Shown here in pieces: positions 1 through 9,809 of a stretch of 64,000 bases of DNA. Source of the stretch: Cercophora sp. LCS_1 (Eukaryota > Ascomycota > Sordariomycetes > Sordariales > Lasiosphaeriaceae); assembly GCA_036250225.1 (NCBI GenBank), contig JAPZLL010000036.1:1-64000 (forward strand), in the 5' to 3' direction. Position 1 is the first letter of the stretch; every line of letters begins with the position of its first letter. The position numbers and the translations under genes are program-made. Under the pieces are notes generated by a model that saw nothing but the letters and a program-made list of their open reading frames with translations, had not been told where the DNA came from and made no database searches.

Positions 1-33
1 TGTTGAACGACACACACACATTCTGAGCGCTGT

Positions 34-54
34 GGTCGGCCTGGACGGCCGACC
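34..54. repeat. Perfect 8-bp inverted repeat, 5-bp loop
   Basis: GGTCGGCC, then TGGAC, then GGCCGACC. The arms are perfectly complementary and GC-rich, inside the repeat-rich left edge. It may be part of a retroelement leader or a hairpin. No function can be assigned. Confidence 0.5.
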
Positions 55-243
55 TACAGGCTGAGCTTCCTCTGATCGGAGGTAGACATAGGAAACGACG
101 ACGATAACAACGTAGGAAGACGACGTAGGAAAACAACGTAGGAAAACAACAACGCACCTCGTCACCCCCGGAACTTCGCCATGGTGGTGAGTTATTCTGT
201 TCAATCTAAATCTGAGGCGCTGGCGCAACACTTATGTCCAGGC

Positions 244-264
244 GTCACGTGCCGAGCACGTGAC
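244..264. repeat. Perfect 9-bp inverted repeat with CACGTG cores
   Basis: GTCACGTGC, then CGA, then GCACGTGAC. Each arm contains CACGTG, the canonical bHLH (E-box) site. It sits in transposon-like DNA, so it may be an element promoter or chance. The symmetry is seen directly; any binding function is inference. Confidence 0.45.
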
Positions 265-986
265 AGCCTGTCGCTTACCACCGTGACTATGTACAAAAAC
301 GGAAAGGCAACCACAGGCTAGCTCTCCTTAGCCGTCACCCCAAGTCAATAATACAAAATTAGTCTAGAAAGTCCTTAGGAGCAACAATAAAGTGGCAACT
401 TATAAGATAGGTACTAAGAGCAAACTTCCTATTAGAGAGCACAATAAAAAGACAGTACTTAAGGACATTACTTTGGCTATACTAAAGGCAAGAAAGGTAT
501 ACAATTATATAGTCAGTATTATTAAGAATATATTACCCTTTAAAAGTATACCTATAGAGGAACTGTAGAATAACAATCTAATGGAGATCTTTACATTTAT
601 TACAAAAATCTACAGAGAGAACGAGTATACTGGGGTATGAAAAAGAAAGGAAGGAGTTCAGTAATAACTGCTGCGGGAGACTCCAGAAATATATCGAACT
701 GACCATCGAGTGAGCCCTAGAGATCGCCAAGGTTGTTGCCAGTATTGAGGAAACCGAGTAGGAAAAAGTACAAAAGAGCGAGGTAGATATGTATACACGC
801 AGCCAAACAGATAAAGAAAGACCTCTCAACTATAACTGTATAGCCTTCGAGTAAATAAACTATAAAAAAACACCAAAGAACCTGTGATAAACATTGTGAT
901 AAACCTCATGTATCCTCTTCGAGGGTATAATAACTTATAGTAGACTAATTAGACTAGATCTAACAGTTTTTAGACTTAGTTCTGGG

Positions 987-1498
987 TGTCACGACCCAGG
1001 CCATGACCTCGTGGGGAAAGCACGGACCCGCCATGAGACGCCAATCACAGCCCTGGGCGCGACGACCCACCAGGCCCCATGCGGACCAATCAGGGGGGTC
1101 CCGAGGGAAAGGGTCCCGAGCTCGGGACCTGGAGGCTCGGGACCCGGTACCAACCTATCACGAAGGTCCCGAGGCAGTTGGTCCCGAGCTCGGGATCAGC
1201 GAGCTCGGGACCAGGAGACAGACTTCATGTATATAGATACGATGGTTGTGCCCGCAACCGTGTGAGGACTCTTGGATCCTCACGCTAGCAATACATTGTT
1301 CTTGAGCATCGCTCAGTGAGACCCATCGTCCGGGACCTTGGAGTCTACGATCTGCTTGACAGTGTATCATCCTTCGAGAGTTGTCCTAGCCTTCACTCAG
1401 TCACCTTGCACCTCCTACCTAGAGCATTGGACCCTGTCCGCTCTTACGATCTGTCTTTGCCAGGCCCTCCCCCGGAGCTCCTGGAGCAGGCCGTAACA
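987..1498 (+). mobile_element. Solo LTR of an LTR retrotransposon (512 bp)
   Basis: The segment begins TGTCACG and ends CGTAACA, a short imperfect terminal inverted repeat with the TG...CA ends of LTRs. It is flanked by CTGGG (982-986) and CTGAG (1499-1503), a 5-bp target-site duplication with one G/A difference that RIP could explain. Its left half holds eight copies of the 9-mer GGTCCCGAG in both orientations, and its right half is repeated, in mutated form, just downstream. No internal retrotransposon region lies between the two copies, so this is best read as a solo LTR. The superfamily (Ty3 or Ty1) cannot be told from the LTR alone. Confidence 0.65.
1097..1212. repeat. Array of eight GGTCCCGAG 9-mers, both orientations
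   Basis: GGTCCCGAG occurs at 1097, 1112, 1165 and 1180; its complement CTCGGGACC occurs at 1121, 1136 and 1204, with one variant ending ATC at 1189. Two head-to-head pairs make palindromes: an 18-bp perfect one at 1112-1129 and a near-perfect one at 1180-1197. The array lies in the probable U3 part of the LTR, where retrotransposon promoters sit. It could bind a dimeric regulator or form cruciforms. Confidence 0.7.
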
Positions 1499-1506
1499 CT
1501 GAGTTC

Positions 1507-1794
1507 TAGAGAATACTATAAATATATAGATATTATAGTTGTGCCCACAATCGTATAAGGACTTCTGGATCTTTATATTAGTAATATATTATTTTTGAGC
1601 ACTGCTTTGTGAGACCTGTTCGTCTGAGACTTCTGAGTCTACAACCTGCTTAATAGTATATCTCCGCTTTGAGAGTTGTACTAGCCTTCACTCAGTTACC
1701 TTACACCTACCCTATTTAGAGCATTGGACCCTGTCTGCTCTTACGATCTGTCTTTACCAGGGACGCCTCGGTATACTTGGAGCAGGCTGTAACA
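1507..1794 (+). mobile_element. Truncated, RIP-mutated second LTR copy
   Basis: From about 1523 the sequence aligns with the right half of the upstream LTR (1230-1498) and ends in the matching CTGTAACA at 1794. Most differences are C-to-T or G-to-A relative to the upstream copy. For example GATACGATGG becomes GATATTATAG, and CCGCAACCGTG becomes CCACAATCGTA. This is the RIP pattern. The first half of the LTR is missing. Either this is an older LTR into which the 512-bp LTR inserted, or a deletion product. Confidence 0.65.
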
Positions 1795-4700
1795 CCCGTA
1801 TGAAGACGAAGGTAATATCATGAGGGATAGAGCACGTTGCGGTTACGCTCACTCTACGTGAAAGCAACATCTTGTGAGCCAGAATGTGGAGGATGACTCT
1901 ATATCCGCCAGGGTGTCCTTCCGTTGTTTGTGTAGCGATATTGCTTTTTTAGGGGACTAGATGTTTAGTTTGACTCCGCATGCTCCCCCTCCTTCCATTG
2001 CGGTGTGGCATGAGAAGGAAATGGACGTGAGCTCATTCAAGTCTTCCGTACCTGTACGTGACACCTTCCAGGTAACTACCTAGGTACCTACACTAGGTAA
2101 GGTACCTTGTGAAATCCCCTTGTGGCTTTTCATGGTTCGATACCAGGTAGATGCTGTGCTTACATCATGGGGTAACGTGTCGTTTTAGACTGAAGTCTGT
2201 CAATGTTGAGGCTTGCTGTTGGTCTTGAAGATCCGCAATCACATTGCACCCCGAAAAAATAGCAGTCTAGATCACAGTCAGAGCTTAAGAGGCCAAGTTG
2301 AAATAGATGGTAAACACAGGCAGAGGTAACATCGTGGAGGCTGCATGCCTCGAGATGTTGTTTCGCAAAACTATTCGCACGGGAGACTGAAAGAGTCCCC
2401 CATTCTCGTTCCTTCCCAGGGTTATTTTACCAACAGCCAGGCCATTAAGGTAGGGAGGCAGGCTAAGCTAGGAACAACCACCAAGTCTTAAACGTGTTCG
2501 ATCTCTTGCCGTGTTTCCTGGGAGACTGATTAGAAGATGCACTCTCCACACTCCCAACTGTATCCCAACTCCATACCCGTCCAGACAAATGTCCAAACCA
2601 CCGCGGTGTTTCCCGAACCAAGCCCCTCAACACCAAGCCCTCCGAACACCGAGAGCCAACCGACCCTGAGCCCTAAACCACACGTGGGAAGCCGCCATCC
2701 CGCACTGCAACGACACCAAACCAGTCTGCTAAACCCTCAGCCTAGACTAGACCGACCTTCTGCAAGTACACAATCTCATCACCACGCGGCCATGTAAGAC
2801 GACAACGCCATGTGCTTCGATAGTGATAGACGTGCGAAGATACATAACCCTCGGACAGCCAAGTCAGCCCACGACCTCCTCTTGGCGAGACGAAGGATTC
2901 CTTCTCGAGACTGATCTGGACGAGCTTATTCTCGATTGGATAAGGCAGCTTTCCGTAAAGAGATGTGTGCAGTAGAGATGGCGGCCTCGAGCTCTGGCCT
3001 CTTGAACTGTGGCGGCGGCAGTACGATACATGATAAGCTTGGGAATCAGAACCTGGGGCGCACAGATAAGTGTGGCAACTTGGCTCTGACGTATGTGAGA
3101 CATACATATATTCGTATAAGTTGAGCTTCAGCAGCGTTTGTTTTACAATGAGGGAAAAATATTCTGGGGGTTTGTTTGGGGGTCTGAGGGTCTGGATTTC
3201 ACCGAGACAGGACAGGGGAGCAAACCATGTTTGCCAGAGCGTTGGGTTCGTGCTCCGCATCGATCGACGTCCACGTTTTCTTTTTTTGGACCTTCTTCAG
3301 CTTGAGCCTCCCCTGGGCGTTTGGATCTGTGTCCCATCACGATCTGGGGTGATCGACGAAACTGCGCTTTGCCTTACTAAACGGGCAAGGACGAACAACA
3401 TGTTGCCCGCTGGAACACCAAGTCAAAACTCGTGGCGCATGCTGTGTGAGTGATTGAGCCGCATATGGGTTTGGCTTGCGAGGTATGTGCTTGGATATCT
3501 TGGAGGGCTTTGCTGAACGCCGCCGGCAGGCATGTTTTCCTGTTAATGTTGAGTGTCAAGCGCTCGGAAGACATGACCTGACGTCCAAATCAGAGGTTCC
3601 TTGGTCTAGACAGACAGGGACTTCCCAGAGTGTCATTGTCAACCGGAGGCGGTGTGTGGACGACATGGCGATTGGAAAGATGAGAACCAGGAACCACCTA
3701 CCGGTTGATCTTGGGCGCACCACGAACCCTGACATAGTTACCACATAAACTGTTTTGCCGGTTGTCTGCTGGTGGTCACCGATGTGATATCGTCTTGTCG
3801 CTGCAACGCACCGACACCTGACGCAAGCACACAGACACATCCCGAAGGGCTAACCAGTGTTGACCAACCGACGATGCTCCTCGATAGGCACTTGCCTTGT
3901 GCAACACTGGCTCTGCCGGCCACTTGCCCCGGCAGTCATCGTCGTCGTTGTCGTCTGTGCTTGTGGTGGGTACCGGCAGCGTGATTCTTGTCATGGTCAA
4001 TCAACGCCCAGACCAGACGAAGCACGCTGCATGACACACCCGCCTTCCATTCTGGAGATGGTTGATTGAGGGGAATTGAAAGCGGAGACGACAAGACGAG
4101 CCGATGCTTGATCAAGCCGGCGCACGGCCGCTGCTCATCAACTTTCGTGGGGAAGTCGACTCGGCTGGTCCCTCTTGGTGGCTCCTCTTGCCATGGAAGA
4201 GGTCCTACACACCTACACACGGTCCGTCCACTAGGCCGGGAAGATATGCCATCCCCGTGCTAGCACTGCCGTGATCGAAAAATGTGGAGGCGGCCTGCGC
4301 GACGAGCAAGCGAAGCTGACCAGCAGCCCAACGCGCCGGAGAATTCGGAAGGGAGTGTGAGTTAGCGCCGTGCATCGCGGCGGCAATCTCGGCCATGTGG
4401 AATGGAAGGCGACGTCTCGTCTCGCAGAATCCTCAACGGAGCGAAGCCCCCTGCGGACGAGGTGAGAAACACGTTCCGAACGAGCCAAGCGCGAGGCGTT
4501 CGAATTCCTGGCTCGTTGGGGAGAGTCTAGTCCTTGCAGTAGCGGCATTGCGAGATGCACTTTGGTGACACTCGCCTAGAATCAAGGATAGCCTCGTTGT
4601 GCCAGTGGCATGGTGGCTCGTGCTACCATCCGAACCCTTGTGGTAGTGGTAACAGTGGCAGCCTGGAGCCGAGTGCTGCGACCGCCGTTTTGCAAGTGGT

Positions 4701-7700
4701 GGAGGCGAATATCGCCAGTGGGCCCACGAAGGGTGCAGGTAGCTGGTAGCTGGCTGGAGATGCTCAGTCTTTCTGACCGACACCTTTTTCTAAGGCGGGA
4801 TATGTGAACCTGGAGAGTTTTGTGACGGTCTGAGGTCAACCCCAGCCCAGGCGAATCGCGGGGTTGGGGAGATGCTTCAGATGCCCCGAGTGTCGTCACA
4901 ACGCGCTATTCGCGTTGCAACCGGAACATCTACGTCGCGCCATTCGCCATGCTCTCTTGGTGGAGACGGATGGATGGCTAGGGCAAGCGCTGTGTCGGAA
5001 ACCCAGAATGTAGAATTGACGGCACAGCGAGTCGGAAGATTCTCCACCCGATGCTAATGACTTCAGCCTCGGGGACTTGCTGCCGATCTCCCTCTTGAGC
5101 CGCCAACGGTTGTAAAACCTCACTTCTTGAGGGTCAAAATTCTGAACCGACTTGTTGCTTGATCGACATGTCAAGTTTTTGGCGGGCGATCATCAGAACC
5201 CAATTTTCCCGGAGCGAAATATCAATAGTTTGCGTAACTAGAACCTGCCAATGCTGCGCTGGGTTGGATTTTTATGTGTGTTGTTTCTTTTTTCTCAGCA
5301 GTGAGGTGACAGGTCTTTTTGCTGATGGCGCCATTAATTGCTGAATCGCTATCCGTGATGCGAGGAGTGTTGAGTCCTGTTGAGCTCCGAACCCGGTTGA
5401 AGAGCGATGACATCGATATCTGAAAGCCGCATCACGACAGCGGGCCGCAACTGTGCCAGTTGGCCCAAGCTGCCCCAGCTTCCTGGGACAGCTGAACACT
5501 TGCTGCCGCCGGAGAATTGAAGTCGTGCTCTGGTTTGAAACCAAAAAAGAAAGCAGCTTTAGCCCTCGCCGAAACGCAACGCTAGTGCGACCCACTCGGC
5601 TGGAATGTCCAGGAACGGGATTGACGAAGAAAAAAAAACAAAAAAGAAAAGAACCACTTCTGGGATTTCAGCCATATTTTCCAAGTGTTCCCCTCGGCAT
5701 GGATTCATCGCGTGCGATGGTGTCAAATTCTGCGCTCCTGTTACTGGCGCGATGATCCTTGGAGAGAAAACCAACATCGTCCGACGGATGGCGCCTGCCG
5801 TGTGGAGCACAACAAACGTGTATGGAATATCGGAAAGTGTGTTTGCATAAAGAGATACGCTTTTCTCGATGTTTTGCATATCTGCCCCACTTTCGAACCA
5901 GATCCGTTCGGGCGACGCTGCTCACCACGGAGGTGGGAGGAACGAACCGGTAGCTGTTGATGATGGAAAGCCGTTGAGATCCATCTCATCAACAACATCA
6001 ATCGCTTGCTCCCGCGTTCCCTGGTGATTCCTCGCTGGACCAACCCTGTGAGCACACCTTGTCATCGCACCATCTTACCGTTAGATTTTTGAGGCCTTTG
6101 GCCTAGACCTTGAGATCTCTTCCCCACGAGGGAGAACCCCGCTCGTCTTTCAGTTCATGCACGCGACACGCCTGATGTTTTCTGGCCCGACCAAAGGATT
6201 GGTGTCCTCCCAACGGCTCTTGCGCAGCTTCTTACTGGTGTATCCACGGCGCCTGTCCTGCAGTTCACGACGGGGGCTTCATCCTGACGGCTCCTCCAGC
6301 GGAAGCGAGGAGTTTGCTTCCGTTCACATTGGACGGAACCTTGACCGGCTCGGCCTTGGTTCGTCGACACACACTTGCACACACACGGTCGAGTGGACGG
6401 GATGCGCTTCGTCTGGCACCGCGTCTCGCCGTCGCTTGTGCTGCCAGTTGACGGAGGCGCCTGGCCATCGCAGCAACCCTGATCCTGGAAAATGCAGAGC
6501 ACGGGACATCCCTGACAAACAGAATGGCCGGAGCGTAGCCGGTCCCAGGGGAACGCAGCGGTTCGGTCTTGGGATTCTCATCTGTTTGGCGAATGGATGA
6601 ATGCGAATTCGAGCTGCTCCGGACTGCACGTGTATAACAGTCTAGTCTACACGGAAACGTGGGAAAGTCCAACACCAGCCAAGACAATGGCGTTTGCTCA
6701 TTTTGGACGGCGGTTTTCGTCGCTGGCTTCCCGCCTTCTGTTATTCCACAATGCTTCCATGCATGAGTCTTGGCTGCAGTGGTCAGCCACACACCATCCT
6801 TTTCGATGCGTCGTTTATCAGCAGCCCGCCTTGGACAAACCGCCAGGGCGCGGGGAGGGTCGTCCTCATCTCTAAAAGAAGATTACTGTGAAGATTCTGA
6901 TGACTTGGCGGCCGAAGATGCTCTGACAGGTCCACGCACGAGAAACAAAGTGTGGTAGGATAGTTGGCGCAGTCATCATGATGCCTTCCATCCTCACGAT
7001 CGCCATCTCAGTGCGTTGATTGGCCTCACGCACGGACTTTGCAGCGACTGAGCGTCGAGTCTTTGGTTTCCCGTGGCGTCACCAGACAACCTGCATTCAG
7101 CCCGAGAGGTTTGCCCAGAAACTAAGAACCGTTGTTCTCAATACCCGGAGATGGTCGTTGGAGGAATCGGCGAACTTGGGGTCGCCGGCTGATGCCTTGC
7201 TGTAGTCGATCGACTGTCATTTACATGCTCGCCCTTCAACGACGTCAGTTGTAATACAGTCGAATACTCGCGGCAGCCTAGTAATATCCACGACATATCG
7301 ACCGGGACACTGGCGAACCGTCAGATTCCAACACGGGTTGGGTATCGGATGGCGGGGTCCATCGTGGCAGCTATATGCCCGATACTAAGCACCGAGTCTG
7401 ATCCTTCCCAGCATCACGACGTTAGAGGGCAACCAGTTCATGCCTGCGATCCCTCATCGAGAGTGTAATCCACTAACAAACTCAATGACGCACACCAATA
7501 CTCATGTACCGTTTAGCAAGCTTGTCCGGCCCTTGCCAACTTGATCTGTCAAGTGTGATGCCACGTGCTGACGACCCCGAAGATCGACCCTGATATAGTG
7601 GGTTATAATCCGATCGACTGCGTGCTCCGACGTTTTCCTCAGCGAAGTGAACTGACTGACAGCAGAAATATTGGCACGGCATCCTGGTTGCTCCAAAACT

Positions 7701-9809
7701 CGCCTCCTCAACCAAGATCAATGACCGAAGCCTACTCACTGGCCGCTGCTTTTCGTCACACTGACATCCTCCAACCTTAATCAAGCGGACAGCTTCGAGA
7801 AAGGTTTAGACCTTCTCTCAACATGACACAGCGAACTACCGCTCTGGAGACCGAGTCCTTCTCTCTCTGGCTTTCCGCTTATCTTGGCCGATGCACGGCA
7901 AAGCTCACAGCGTGCCCAAAGCCGACATGCACGCATCGCCTGCGGCAGGCTCTGCACCATGCCCGCAGTGTCTGGAGTGGACAAGCTCGCCAATGGCAGT
8001 GTGGCAACAAGAAAGGCACGGACGTTCTGCTTCGCAAGCCATCCATGGAAGCGGGTTGGTGAGCCAATCGCGGTTCGCCGGCGCGGTCTTGGGGGTCAGA
8101 ACTCGGGATGTGTGGTGCACAAGCGGCATAAATCCAGCGATGGCAGCATCGAGGCACAGAGGACGTTGCCGCTTGCGTAGGCCGCGTGCTTCTCTCACTC
8201 GAGGCATTGCCACCGAGTTATGCGGGCGTTCCGTCGCGTCCTGTGCGGTTTTCTTTTTCTTCACTGGCGATGCGACTCCCCCCTTTTTGCGGAGCGAGTT
8301 GAACGGGGATCATGAGGAGAGCGGGAGGCTGTTCAATAGCAGCCCCTGAGCCTAGCCCACGCCTGCGACTTCAACAGCAAGACGGCTTTGCAGTTCGTCA
8401 GCGACTTCCAATGGCCAGGGCAGCGGGGAGATGGCGCTCCCCTGCAGACCCTAGCTAGTGCGAGGCCGGGGCCCGGTCACCCCACTGCAAAGCAACGAAG
8501 CAGGGTGCAGGGACAGGGCTCGCTCCATTGGTCCATTGCATCCGCTTAGCCACCTAGGCGTACCATGAGGCACGGTTGTGTTATCCTCACAGTGACGAGG
8601 GGTTATCCTAAAGCATCCCGTGGACCTAGGATGAGCGCAAACCGACCGATTGAAGGGAGTGGTCGAGGCATCGCTCATTAAATTGCGAATCGAGCGATTC
8701 CCGCTTGCGTCACAGGTTCAGTCAACACGCCATCGCGTTGAGAGCCTCAAGTTGACAAGGTATCTTGCTTGTATCTGTGCAGATCGGCTTAGCAAGTAAA
8801 CCCTGTCCGAATAGCCAGGGGTTGGGCCATTCAAGCCACCCATTTGCTCCCGTGTTCTCTGCGCTTCAACCCCGGCTCACGCGATGGAGCAATGAGCAAC
8901 GAGCATATCGGGTCGTTGCTTCCTGGACGAGGCCATAGGGGTTAATTAAATCCTCGTTGGCCCCAATTTTCCCTTCCTTCCATCGAGTTACCAAATATCT
9001 GCGTCCTCTGAAATTGACGTGCTGGCGCCAGCCGTCGCGGTACCGTGTTTCTGGAAAGTGCGCAAGAACCTGGAAGGCTGCCTGCCCATCTCGCCGTTGA
9101 AGGGACCTGCAGGACCTACCTTTTTTTTTTTTCCGTTCAATCGGAGACGACCACCCACTTCCACTGCGCCCACCAGCAAGCTACAGCGTTGGAACGACTG
9201 TTAGGTCCAACGTTACGCCGCGAAAGATCATACGAACGCCGCTTGCGAAGGATTGCCAGGCACGATTTTTTTTTAAGATTGTTGTCGATTGCACGCTCGC
9301 CAGCATACGATTCGACGAAAAAAGGCTGCTGTGTCTCTTCGCCAGCCGATCTCCGACAATTTGCGACTCTGCCGCTGTCGTCGAATTCACCCAGAAGCAT
9401 CGCGCTTCACGATAGCTGTGGAAAAACACCACACCAATTCAGCCTCCCACGGCGGTTTCACTGGCACCAACGGCCGACTTTGAGGGGACCACGCTGCCAT
9501 AGGCGGGTGCCTCTGCATTTATTCTATTTTGCCTGCTTCGTGACGCAGCCATGCTCTGCCCGCTCCCCTTGGCCTCGTTACTGCATTGTTGATACCACGG
9601 CTGAAACAGCAACCCCCAGGGTCGATCCAAGTCCGTGTGACGTCTCCCACTTTGGGTTGGCAACGGAACGGTACGGAGAGACTTTGAGCGTTGTAGAGGA
9701 GGATCCCAAAGGCGATCCGAACAGACCGCCCTGGCGACCAAAATAGCCCGCCAGCCCCGCGCATCAGGCCCACCAACGCCATCGTCGCCGTTGCGAGACT
9801 TACCTCCAC
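1795..9809. other. Eight-kilobase stretch with no recognisable gene
   Basis: No reading frame here has a recognisable domain, a convincing start, or a splice pattern joining it to another frame. The longest ATG-initiated frames (about 147 codons at 6157-6600 and 86 Pro/Ser-rich codons at 2537-2797) are small and in the first case overlapped by an even longer frame on the other strand, as expected by chance in GC-rich DNA. A cluster of TACCTAGGTACC-like motifs lies at 2068-2112 and a T-run at 9120-9131. The last kilobase is presumably promoter and 5' UTR of the RING-PH-VWA gene. The stretch could hold a long non-coding RNA or a decayed gene. Confidence 0.6.

Larger units (their letters stand above)
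1..986. mobile_element. AT-rich, RIP-eroded transposon remnant
   Basis: From about 300 to 986 the sequence is markedly AT-rich, with dense TA dinucleotides and no usable reading frame, unlike the GC-rich DNA that follows. This is how RIP-degraded repeats look in sordariomycetes. Positions 1-300 are less AT-rich and hold short repeats: a GTAGGAARACRAC-type tandem at about 110-155 and inverted repeats at 34-54 and 244-264. The block directly abuts an LTR at 987. No gag, reverse transcriptase or integrase motif can be read, so the element class is inferred from the neighbouring LTR only. Confidence 0.55.

Noticed and set aside
2537..2797. 86-codon Pro/Ser/His-rich frame
   Set aside because: Low complexity, no signal peptide, no cysteines and no homology I can recall; it ends without any gene-like context.
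6157..6792. Overlapping 147-codon (+) and 175-codon (-) frames
   Set aside because: Mutually overlapping, no domain, no splice partner. Typical chance frames in GC-rich non-coding DNA.
9045..9746. 233-codon open frame in the same frame as, and just upstream of, the RING-PH-VWA start
   Set aside because: It has no ATG at its start, ends in a TAG before 9810, and its translation shows no domain or orderly composition. Best explained as open by chance in the 5' region.
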